Below, piece by piece: positions 18,342 to 25,912 of a stretch of 64,000 bases of DNA. Each line of letters starts with the position of its first letter. Within the stretch, counting starts at the first letter, position 1. This DNA is from Sphingomonas beigongshangi. Lineage in GTDB: Bacteria > Pseudomonadota > Alphaproteobacteria > Sphingomonadales > Sphingomonadaceae. The position numbers and the translations under genes were made by a program. The notes beneath the pieces are model-generated. The model worked only from the letters and a program-made list of their open reading frames with translations, was not told the origin of the DNA and made no database searches. Where the stretch lies: assembly GCF_016820445.1 (NCBI RefSeq), contig NZ_JADHDT010000001.1:647015-711014 (forward strand), given 5' to 3'.

Positions 18342-20444
18342 GTGCTGCGGCAATATGAACTGGTCGACCGGGTGCTCGAATATGACCCCGATGCGGATGA
18401 GGCGCTGCTAAACCGCGCCTACGTCTTCTCGATGCATGCCCATGGCAGCCAGAAGCGGGCGAGCGGCGACCCGTATTTCAGCCATCCGATCGAGGTGGCG
18501 GGCATCCTCACCGACCTGAGGCTCGACGACGAGACGATCGCGACCGCCATCCTTCACGACACCGTCGAGGATACGGTCGCGACGTCGGAGGAAATCGAGC
18601 GCGTCTTCGGCACCAACGTCGCGCGTCTGGTGGACGGCGTCACCAAGCTGTCGAAGATCGAGGCACAAACCGAGAACGAGCGGGCGGCGGAGAATCTGCG
18701 CAAGTTCCTGCTCGCCATGTCCGACGACATCCGCGTGCTGCTGGTCAAGCTTGCCGACCGCCTCCACAACATGCGCACGCTCCATCACATTCCGAAGCCC
18801 GAGAAGCGGCGGCGGATCGCGAAGGAGACGATGGACATCTATGCCCCCCTCGCCGAGCGGGTGGGTATGTACGAGTTCATGAAGGAGATGCAGACGCTCG
18901 CCTTCGAACAGCTCGAGCCGGAGGCCTATCAGTCGATCAGCAAGCGGCTGGACCAGCTCAAGGCCGGCGGCGGCGACCGGATCGCGAAGATCGGTTCGGG
19001 CCTCAAGCTGCTGCTTGCCCGCGCCGGCGTCGAGGCGGAGGTGACGGGCCGGGAAAAGCACCCCTATTCGATCTGGCGCAAGATGAGCGAGCGTCACATC
19101 AGCTTCGAGCAGCTTTCCGACATCATGGCGTTTCGCGCGATCGTCCCGACGGTGGAGGATTGCTACCGCACGCTCGGCATCATCCATCGCCGCTGGCCGA
19201 TGGTGCCGGGGCGGTTCAAGGATTATATCTCGACGCCCAAGCGCAACGGGTACCGTTCGCTGCATACCAGCGTCATCCACGCCGACAATGCGCGCATCGA
19301 GATCCAGATCCGCACGCCCGAGATGCACGCCGAGGCCGAGTTCGGCCTGGCGGCGCACTGGGCCTATAAGGAAAAGCAGGTCCGCGCGGACAGCCAGCAC
19401 AGCTGGATCGCGGATCTGGTCGAGATCCTCGATACCGCGGGCAGTCCCGAGGAGCTGCTCGAACATACCCGCATGGCGATGTACCAGGATCGCATCTTCG
19501 CCTTCACGCCCAAGGGCGAGCTGATCCAGCTGCCGAAGGGCGCGACGCCGATCGACTTCGCCTATGCCGTCCACACCGACCTGGGGGACCAGGCGGTCGG
19601 CGCGAAGATCAACGGCCGCGTCGTGCCGCTGTCGACCGTCATCGAGAACGGCGACCAGGTGCAGGTGCTCCGGTCCAAGGGACAGGTGCCGCAGCCCGGC
19701 TGGCTCAATTTCGCCATCACCGGCAAGGCCTCCGCCGCGATCCGCCGCCACCTGCGCCATACCGAACGGGCCGAGCAGATCGCGTTGGGACGCACGCTCT
19801 ACGACGACATCGTCCGCCGCCTCCCCGCGACACTCGCTCCTGGTGCGCTCGACCATGCGGTGCAGCGGCTGAAACTGCCGGACGAGCCCGCGCTGATGAT
19901 GGCGATCGCGCGCCGCCACGTCTCGGACGTGCAGGTGATGGAGGCGCTGATGCCAGGGTCCGCGGGCACCGACGCCGCGCGGCTGGCGCCGCAATCCACC
20001 GCCATCTCGATCAAGGGACTGACGCCGGGCGTCGCCTTCGACCTGGCCGAATGCTGCCACCCGGTGCCCGGCGACCGGATCGTCGGCCTGCGCCGGCCGG
20101 ACGCGGGGATCGAGGTGCATGCGATCGACTGCCCGGTGCTCGCCGAGCTCGCCGAACGCGGCGCGGACGAGACGGACTGGGTCGACGTCGACTGGGGCGA
20201 CAAGTCCGACGGCGCGGTCGCGCGGATCAGCGTGCAGGTGAAGAACGAGCCGGGCGCGCTCGGCATCGTCTCGACGATCATCGGCGCGCACAAGGCGAAC
20301 ATCATCGCGCTGCGCCTCGATACGCGCGATACCGTGTTCCACACCAACGTCATCGACGTCGAGGTGCACGACCTCCACCAGCTGATGCGCGTGATCGCCG
20401 CGCTGCGCGCGGCGGAGGCGGTGAACGCGGTCGAGCGGGTCTAG
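18342..20444 (+). CDS. rsh: Bifunctional (p)ppGpp synthetase/hydrolase (Rel/SpoT type)
   Basis: A 700-residue long RSH enzyme, the stringent-response alarmone synthase/hydrolase. The HD hydrolase domain has 'AILHDTVEDT' near residues 70-79, with the HDxxED motif intact. The synthetase domain has 'KRNGYRSLHTSVI' near 299-311. A TGS domain ('FTPKGELIQLPKGATPIDFA') starts near 386 and a C-terminal ACT domain begins near 627. Both catalytic domains look active. The GTG at 18342 gives the family N-terminus (LRQYELVDRV); an upstream TTG would add 12 residues. Its stop is 22 bases from the convergent PAP2 gene. Confidence 0.95.
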   Translation: MLRQYELVDRVLEYDPDADEALLNRAYVFSMHAHGSQKRASGDPYFSHPIEVAGILTDLRLDDETIATAILHDTVEDTVATSEEIERVFGTNVARLVDGVTKLSKIEAQTENERAAENLRKFLLAMSDDIRVLLVKLADRLHNMRTLHHIPKPEKRRRIAKETMDIYAPLAERVGMYEFMKEMQTLAFEQLEPEAYQSISKRLDQLKAGGGDRIAKIGSGLKLLLARAGVEAEVTGREKHPYSIWRKMSERHISFEQLSDIMAFRAIVPTVEDCYRTLGIIHRRWPMVPGRFKDYISTPKRNGYRSLHTSVIHADNARIEIQIRTPEMHAEAEFGLAAHWAYKEKQVRADSQHSWIADLVEILDTAGSPEELLEHTRMAMYQDRIFAFTPKGELIQLPKGATPIDFAYAVHTDLGDQAVGAKINGRVVPLSTVIENGDQVQVLRSKGQVPQPGWLNFAITGKASAAIRRHLRHTERAEQIALGRTLYDDIVRRLPATLAPGALDHAVQRLKLPDEPALMMAIARRHVSDVQVMEALMPGSAGTDAARLAPQSTAISIKGLTPGVAFDLAECCHPVPGDRIVGLRRPDAGIEVHAIDCPVLAELAERGADETDWVDVDWGDKSDGAVARISVQVKNEPGALGIVSTIIGAHKANIIALRLDTRDTVFHTNVIDVEVHDLHQLMRVIAALRAAEAVNAVERV

Positions 20445-20466
20445 CGGGCGATCCGGGGGCGCCGGC

Positions 20467-21444
20467 TCAGGCGCGCCGCCGCCCCATGATCCCGACGACG
20501 ATACCCGTCACCGCCGCGCCGATCAGCATGTCGGCAAGATAGTGCGTGCCCTCGACGGGCGTCGACAGCAGCATGGCGACATTGAGCGCGAGCAGCGGCC
20601 AGCGCAGGCGCGGGATCGGCCAGGCGGCACGGATGTAGAGCAGCGCGGCCGCGGTATGGAAGCTGGGGGCGGACACCAGGCCGCGCAGGTGCGCGAGGTC
20701 GATCATCCGCACCTCGTGGTCGCGCAGCGCGGGGATCAGGCCCTGCTGCCATTGCTCGCTTTCGGGCATATAGGGGATCGGCCCGTGCCACAGATAGGAA
20801 AACGGCCCCACCGCGGGCATGAAGGCATAGAGCGCGAGCGTCGCGGCCGCGGTCATGCCGAAGACGGCGAGAAAGCGCCGCGCGGCCGTTCGGTCCCCTG
20901 TCCAGGCGGCATGGCCGAGCAGGATCGCCGGCGACAGATAGATGCTCCGATAGGCCGCCAGTCCCCATGTCTGTAGCCAGGGATGCGCCGCGACGGTCCG
21001 GTACCAGGCGAGCCAGTCGAACCCGAGCGCATGATCGATCCGCTGCAGGCCCGAATCGTGGAAACCGCGGGTCAATCCGGCGATCGGATAGCTCGTCACC
21101 GCGCCGGCGAGCGCGATCAGCGTGAACAACGCATAATATTCGGCGCCATCGGCGAGGGCTCGTCCCAGCCGACCCGGCATGCGGCCGGCATAGACCCTCG
21201 TGAGCAAGGCCGCCGCGCCGCAGACCAGATACGGCAGGTTGCCGCCACTCGCGGGTTCGATCGCCAATCCCGCCATCCGCATGAGCAGACCGGTCGCGAA
21301 CAGCCCCAGCGCGACCCCCAGCCAGAGCGGTCGGGTCGAGCCATCGGCAGCGCCCGGCCGCACGCGCGCATCGCGGTGCGCGCTGGCATCCGGGGTGATC
21401 AGCCCGGGGTCGGCGGCGAGAAAGGAGGAATGGGACGGGAGCAT
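20467..21444 (-). CDS. PAP2-superfamily membrane phosphatase/phosphotransferase (inositolphosphotransferase-like)
   Basis: A 325-residue polytopic protein. The catalytic segments are at the C-terminus: 'SAPSFHTAAALLY' near residues 251-263 (His of the SxSxH motif) and 'TPVEGTHYLADML' near 291-303 (second His and Asp). The upstream KxxxxxxRP motif is not evident, so it fits the PAP2_3/Aur1-like branch that transfers phospho-head groups on lipids. It diverges from the GT2 gene and, in a sphingolipid-making group, could modify lipids; that is inference. The start ATG at 21444 precedes a polar N-terminus and the first helix near residue 41. Confidence 0.85.
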   Translation of the reverse strand: MLPSHSSFLAADPGLITPDASAHRDARVRPGAADGSTRPLWLGVALGLFATGLLMRMAGLAIEPASGGNLPYLVCGAAALLTRVYAGRMPGRLGRALADGAEYYALFTLIALAGAVTSYPIAGLTRGFHDSGLQRIDHALGFDWLAWYRTVAAHPWLQTWGLAAYRSIYLSPAILLGHAAWTGDRTAARRFLAVFGMTAAATLALYAFMPAVGPFSYLWHGPIPYMPESEQWQQGLIPALRDHEVRMIDLAHLRGLVSAPSFHTAAALLYIRAAWPIPRLRWPLLALNVAMLLSTPVEGTHYLADMLIGAAVTGIVVGIMGRRRA

Positions 21445-21681
21445 GGTCACGGGAATGTCACAAAACACCTGACTTCGCGATGGGACCTTGCGGCGGGATG
21501 AACGAACCTGCCGGGCGGTGGACGGATGCGGTGGACGGCCGCGCCGGCCACGGAGCGCAATGGCGAGAGCATGACGCGTCGCTGGCGGAGGGCCGGTGGG
21601 GACGCGCGAGCCTCCCCGGGACCATACCGGTCGAACCGGGGCATGACGCCGACGTTTCGACCCGCTACAAGGCGCGGCATC

Positions 21682-22701
21682 ATGCATCGCCCCGCCCTTT
21701 CCGTCGTCATCCCCTGCTTCAACGAAGCGGCATGCCTGGAGCTGCTGCACGCGCGCGTCTCGGCCGCGGCGCGCACGGCAGTGGGCGACAATTACGAGAT
21801 CGTCCTGATCAACGACGGGTCCCGTGACGATAGCTGGCCCGTCATGCAGCGCCTGTCCGCGGCCGATCCGCGGCTGGTGGCGATCAATCTGTCGCGCAAC
21901 CACGGGCACCAGCTGGCGCTGACCGCCGGGCTCGACCTGTGCAGCGGCGCGCAGATCCTGATCATCGACGCCGATTTGCAGGACCCGCCGGAACTGCTCG
22001 CCGACATGCGCCGGACGATGGCCGAGGAGCAGGCCGACGTCGTCTATGCCGTGCGCCGCAAGCGCGAAGGCGAGACGATCTTCAAGAAGGCCACCGCCGC
22101 CGCCTTCTATCGCGTTCTCGACCGCGTCACCGATACGCCCATCCCCCTGGACACCGGCGATTTCCGCCTGATGAGCCGGCGTGCGCTCGACGCCCTGCTG
22201 TCGCTGCCCGAACAGGCGCGCTTCATCCGCGGCATGGTGGCGTGGGTCGGTTTCCGCCAGGTGCCCTTTCCCTATGATCGGGCGGAGCGGCATGCCGGCG
22301 AGACCAACTATCCGCTCGGCAAGATGGTGCGGCTCGCGTTCGACGCGGTCACCGGCTTCTCGACCGCACCGCTGCGCTTCGCCAGCCATGCGTCGGTGAT
22401 CCTGGCGGGCGCGTCGCTGCTGCTGCTCTTCTACATCCTGTGGGGCTTCTTCGAAGGCTCGCCGGTTCAGGGCTGGACCTCGACCATGCTCGTCGTCACC
22501 GTCCTCTCCGCGGTGCAGATGTTCGTGCTCGGCATGATCGGCGAATATCTCGGCCGGCTCTACATCGAGTCCAAGCGGCGGCCGCTCTACCTCGTCGCCG
22601 ACATCGCCGGGCCGGTGAAGGGCCATTCGAGCCTCGGCTTCAACGCCGCAGAACCCTCCCCGGAATTCGATATGCCGGAGACACAGCGCGCGGCGGAATA
22701 G
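21682..22701 (+). CDS. Glycosyltransferase family 2, polyprenyl-phosphate sugar transferase (DPM1/GtrB-like)
   Basis: A 339-residue GT2 enzyme. 'LSVVIPCFNEA' at 6-16 binds the nucleotide, 'LINDGSRDD' lies near 43 and the metal motif 'IIDADLQDPPE' near 93-103. Two C-terminal membrane helices lie near 237-257 and 268-290. Architecture matches dolichyl/undecaprenyl-phosphate mannosyl- or glucosyltransferases that load a sugar on the lipid carrier at the cytosolic face. A GtrA-type protein, a methyltransferase and a large GT-C-like protein nearby form a coherent glycan-modification set. The ATG at 21682 gives the family N-terminus. Confidence 0.92.
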   Translation: MHRPALSVVIPCFNEAACLELLHARVSAAARTAVGDNYEIVLINDGSRDDSWPVMQRLSAADPRLVAINLSRNHGHQLALTAGLDLCSGAQILIIDADLQDPPELLADMRRTMAEEQADVVYAVRRKREGETIFKKATAAAFYRVLDRVTDTPIPLDTGDFRLMSRRALDALLSLPEQARFIRGMVAWVGFRQVPFPYDRAERHAGETNYPLGKMVRLAFDAVTGFSTAPLRFASHASVILAGASLLLLFYILWGFFEGSPVQGWTSTMLVVTVLSAVQMFVLGMIGEYLGRLYIESKRRPLYLVADIAGPVKGHSSLGFNAAEPSPEFDMPETQRAAE

Positions 22702-22720
22702 CCGCCGCGCGCGCAAGCGA

Positions 22721-23449
22721 TCAGCGGGGCTCCGCCAGCGTCACGATCGACACGCCAGGGGTCAGCGGCACACGGCCGACCGCATGGCGCTCCAGCCGGA
22801 AGATGGTCTCGAACACGGTGTTGAGCGGCTTGGCGGGCGGTGAATCGTCGCTGTCGTCGCGACCCGTCAGCCGGCCGGCGATGCGTGCCGCCGCGGCGAG
22901 CGGAAAGAGCAGCGAATTGAAATAGGTGAGCTTGCGCGGCGCAAGGCCGGCCGCCTCGATCGCCCTGACCAGGGTCGCCTTGGAATAGCGGCGATGGTGA
23001 TGGTTCACGACGTCGTGCGCGCTCCACATCCACTGGTGCGCAGGCACGGCGACGAGGATCTTGCCGCCCGGCCTGAGGAGCGACTTCATCGCGGCGAGCG
23101 CGGCGACATCGTCCTCGATATGCTCGACGACGTCGAGCACCGCGACCAGGTCGTAGGCGCCGCGGTCCACGCCAGGCAGCGCGGGCAACGGCGCGTCGCC
23201 GACCGGCTTGCCGAGCCGCTCGCTGGCGATCGCGCGCGCGGCGGGGTCGATCTCGATCGCGTCGACCGCGCCGAAGCGCGCGAGCATCGGCAGATTGTGC
23301 CCGGTGCCGCAGCCGATCTCCAGGATGCGGGCGTCCTTGGGCAGACCGCCGTAGCGCGACAGATAGTCGCTGAGGATGTCGCGGCGGGCGCGATACCACC
23401 AATGGGTGGAATCATGCGCGGCCATGCGGTCGTAGACGATGCGATCCAT
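22721..23449 (-). CDS. Class I SAM-dependent methyltransferase
   Basis: A 242-residue Rossmann methyltransferase. Motif I 'ILEIGCGTGHNLPML' lies near residues 42-56, the acidic 'DAIEIDPAARAI' near 63 and motif IV 'LVAVLDVVEHIED' near 101-113. 'HHHRRYSKATL' near 151 is typical of the UbiG/Coq-like methyltransferases found in glycan clusters. The start codon overlaps the stop of the GtrA gene (TAATG), so the two are translationally coupled. It is convergent with the GT2 gene. The substrate is unknown; a lipid-linked sugar is plausible from context. Confidence 0.88.
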   Translation of the reverse strand: MDRIVYDRMAAHDSTHWWYRARRDILSDYLSRYGGLPKDARILEIGCGTGHNLPMLARFGAVDAIEIDPAARAIASERLGKPVGDAPLPALPGVDRGAYDLVAVLDVVEHIEDDVAALAAMKSLLRPGGKILVAVPAHQWMWSAHDVVNHHHRRYSKATLVRAIEAAGLAPRKLTYFNSLLFPLAAAARIAGRLTGRDDSDDSPPAKPLNTVFETIFRLERHAVGRVPLTPGVSIVTLAEPR

Positions 23450-23880
23450 TATGCGAAAACCAGATATCGGTTGAGGACGAAGGTGACCATCGTCGCGAGG
23501 AGAATGGCGGGGACCAGCGGCACCCAGGGCGCGAGGCCGAAGCCGGCGGTGCCGATCCAGGTGACGGCCGCGTTGAGCGCCATGCCGCTCGCCTGCACCC
23601 CGACGAACTTGAGCTGCTGCGTCATGCCCGGCGAGCGCGTGCCGTGGCCCTTGAAGCTCCAGCGGCTGTGCAGGAAGAAGCCGCAGGTCACCGCGACGAG
23701 GAAACTGGGCGGGACCGCGTAGACCGCATGCTCGCGCGGCAGCACCCATGCGGTCAGCGGCAGGTAGACCGCCGAATAGATGATCGTGGAGATGCCGCCC
23801 GCGATGCCGAAGCGCACGATCTGCGCCAGCAGCCCGCTGCGCCGCATCTCTTCCAGTCTCGCGAACGCTTCCCTCGCCAT
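23449..23880 (-). CDS. GtrA-family membrane protein (flippase-like)
   Basis: A 143-residue protein with four hydrophobic helices (first 'IVRFGIAGGISTIIYSAVY' near 20-38). The GtrA hallmark 'GFFLHSRWSFKG' lies near 69-80 and 'NRYLVFA' closes the C-terminus. GtrA proteins are thought to flip polyprenyl-linked sugars made by a GtrB-type GT2, which is encoded 750 bases away. Its TAA overlaps the methyltransferase ATG. Longer starts exist at 23901 and 23937; the latter would leave only three bases before the divergent neighbour. I chose 23880 for the family length. Confidence 0.85.
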   Translation of the reverse strand: MAREAFARLEEMRRSGLLAQIVRFGIAGGISTIIYSAVYLPLTAWVLPREHAVYAVPPSFLVAVTCGFFLHSRWSFKGHGTRSPGMTQQLKFVGVQASGMALNAAVTWIGTAGFGLAPWVPLVPAILLATMVTFVLNRYLVFA

Positions 23881-23940
23881 GGGACGCGCCCTAAAGGACA
23901 TGGACCGGGAACGGAACGGCAATTCGAAGGGCCTCATCGC

Positions 23941-25791
23941 TTGAACACTCCCCCGCGCGGCCGGCTGGACGCCGAGCTGGACCGCAACTGGATCGCGCTG
24001 ACGCTCGTCGCGTGGCTCGCCGTGACCGCCTGGTATGTCTGGCACGACTGGAACATGGTGCGCTGGCTGTCGCTGGGCGACACCGACGACAACATGCGCC
24101 TGATGCAGGTCCGCGCCTGGCTGAACGGCCAGGGCTGGTACGACCTGCGCCAATATCGGCTGAACCCGCCGCAGGGCTTCGACATCCACTGGAGCCGCAT
24201 GGTCGATCTGCCGATCGCGGGGCTGATCCTGTTCTTCCGCCTGTTCACCAGCAACGCCTGGGCGGAACGGCTGGCGTGCGGGATCGCACCGCTGATCCCG
24301 CTGTCGATCACCATGCTGGGGCTGGGCGCGACGGTACGCCGCCTGGTCCATCCGCTCAGCTGGCCGCTCGCCATCGTCTTCCTGCTGATGACCTCGGCGA
24401 CGATGCTGATGTTCCTGCCGGAACGCATCGACCATCACGGCTGGCAGCTGGCGATGCTGAGCCTGACCGTCGCGGGGCTCTGCGACCGGCAGCCCGCGCG
24501 CGGCGGCATCATGGTCGGGCTCGCCAGCGCGGTCAGCCTGTCGATCGGTCTGGAGATGCTGCCCTATTGCGCGATGGCGGGCGCGATCCTGGCGCTCGCC
24601 TGGGTATGGGACCGGCGCGAGGCGGCGCGGCTGATACCCTATGCGCTCAGCCTGGGCGGCGGCAGCGCGATCGGCTATGCGGCCTTCGCCTCCTACGCCA
24701 ACGCCGCGATGCGCTGCGACGCGCTGACCCCGGTATGGCTGTCGGTGATGGTCGTCGCGGGCGCGCTGCTGTTCGCGATGGCCCGCCTGAACCCGGAAAG
24801 CCGCAACATCCGCCTCGGCCTGGCGATACTGGCCGGCGTGGTGATCGCCGCGGGCTTCGTCCATTTCTTCCCGCAATGCCTCGGCCGGCCCGAGGGCGTG
24901 TCACCCGAACTGCAGAAGAACTGGCTCGACAACGTCCGCGAGGCCAAGCCGATCTACAAGCATCCGCTGCGCTTGGGCGTGCCGATCGCCGCGCTGCCGG
25001 TGATCGGCGTCATCGGCGTGATCGTCGGCGCGTGGCGCGCGCGGCGCAGCCCGATGCTGGTCGGCTGGGTCGCGGTCGCGCTGTTCGTCACCTTCGCTGG
25101 GCTGATGCTGCTCTGGCAGGTCCGCGCGGGCCCGGCGGCGCAGCTGATGGCGGTACCGGGAGCGACGCTGCTCGGCTGGATCGTGCTGCCGCGGCTGCTC
25201 AACCACCGCAGCATGGCGGTGCGCGTCGCCGGCAGCGCGCTCGCCTTCCTCGTCATCTCCGGCGTCGCGGCGCCGCTGATCTTCAAGCCGTTCGACATGA
25301 AGCTGTTCGGCAAGAAGGTTGCCTATACGCCGCCCGACCGGCCGAACGCCTATCAGCGGCGGGTCAACGGCGCGACGGGAAATTGCATCCGCTATACCGT
25401 GCTGCGCCCGCTCGACCATTATCCCGCGCAGACGATCTTCACCTTCGTCGACCTCGGGCCGCGGCTGATCACGCTGACGCACCATAGCGCCATCGCCGGC
25501 CCCTATCATCGCAACGGCGATGCGATCCTCGACGTGCAGCATGCGTTCGGCGGCACCGAAGCTCAGGCGCATGCGATCATGCGACGGCACGGCGCGACGC
25601 TGCTGCTGCTCTGCCCGAACATGGCGGAATCGACCAATTACCGCGTACGCAACCCGGGCGGCTTCTACGACCATATGGCGCAAGGATGGGTACCGGACTG
25701 GCTGACGCCGCTGCCGCTGCCCAAGGGTTCGCCGCTGCGCCTGTTCGCGATCGATGCGCCCAGGCAGGCGGTGCCGGCGCGCGGGGCCTGA
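23941..25791 (+). CDS. Large polytopic membrane protein, GT-C/oligosaccharyltransferase-like
   Basis: A 616-residue protein with about a dozen hydrophobic segments. Between the first two helices sits 'GDTDDNMRLMQVRAWLNG' (acidic residues Asp47, Asp49 and Asp50), then 'GFDIHWSRMVDLP'. This resembles the acidic first-loop metal motif of GT-C enzymes such as STT3/PglB and Wzy-type transferases. A soluble C-terminal stretch contains several His and Cys residues. The most likely start is a TTG at 23941 with GAAGGG eight bases upstream; no ATG or GTG lies close by in frame. In this cluster it would transfer the lipid-linked sugar in the periplasm. The exact family is uncertain. Confidence 0.75.
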   Translation: MNTPPRGRLDAELDRNWIALTLVAWLAVTAWYVWHDWNMVRWLSLGDTDDNMRLMQVRAWLNGQGWYDLRQYRLNPPQGFDIHWSRMVDLPIAGLILFFRLFTSNAWAERLACGIAPLIPLSITMLGLGATVRRLVHPLSWPLAIVFLLMTSATMLMFLPERIDHHGWQLAMLSLTVAGLCDRQPARGGIMVGLASAVSLSIGLEMLPYCAMAGAILALAWVWDRREAARLIPYALSLGGGSAIGYAAFASYANAAMRCDALTPVWLSVMVVAGALLFAMARLNPESRNIRLGLAILAGVVIAAGFVHFFPQCLGRPEGVSPELQKNWLDNVREAKPIYKHPLRLGVPIAALPVIGVIGVIVGAWRARRSPMLVGWVAVALFVTFAGLMLLWQVRAGPAAQLMAVPGATLLGWIVLPRLLNHRSMAVRVAGSALAFLVISGVAAPLIFKPFDMKLFGKKVAYTPPDRPNAYQRRVNGATGNCIRYTVLRPLDHYPAQTIFTFVDLGPRLITLTHHSAIAGPYHRNGDAILDVQHAFGGTEAQAHAIMRRHGATLLLLCPNMAESTNYRVRNPGGFYDHMAQGWVPDWLTPLPLPKGSPLRLFAIDAPRQAVPARGA

Positions 25792-25912
25792 CGGCGGCGT
25801 CCGGACGCGGCATGAGGGCGCGCGTGCGGAAGCCGCCCCGCGGGCGAGGCCTTCGTGGCGGCGCCCCTCCCCCAACCCCACGGCCGAACGGGAGCGGCTT
25901 GACGGGGCTAGC

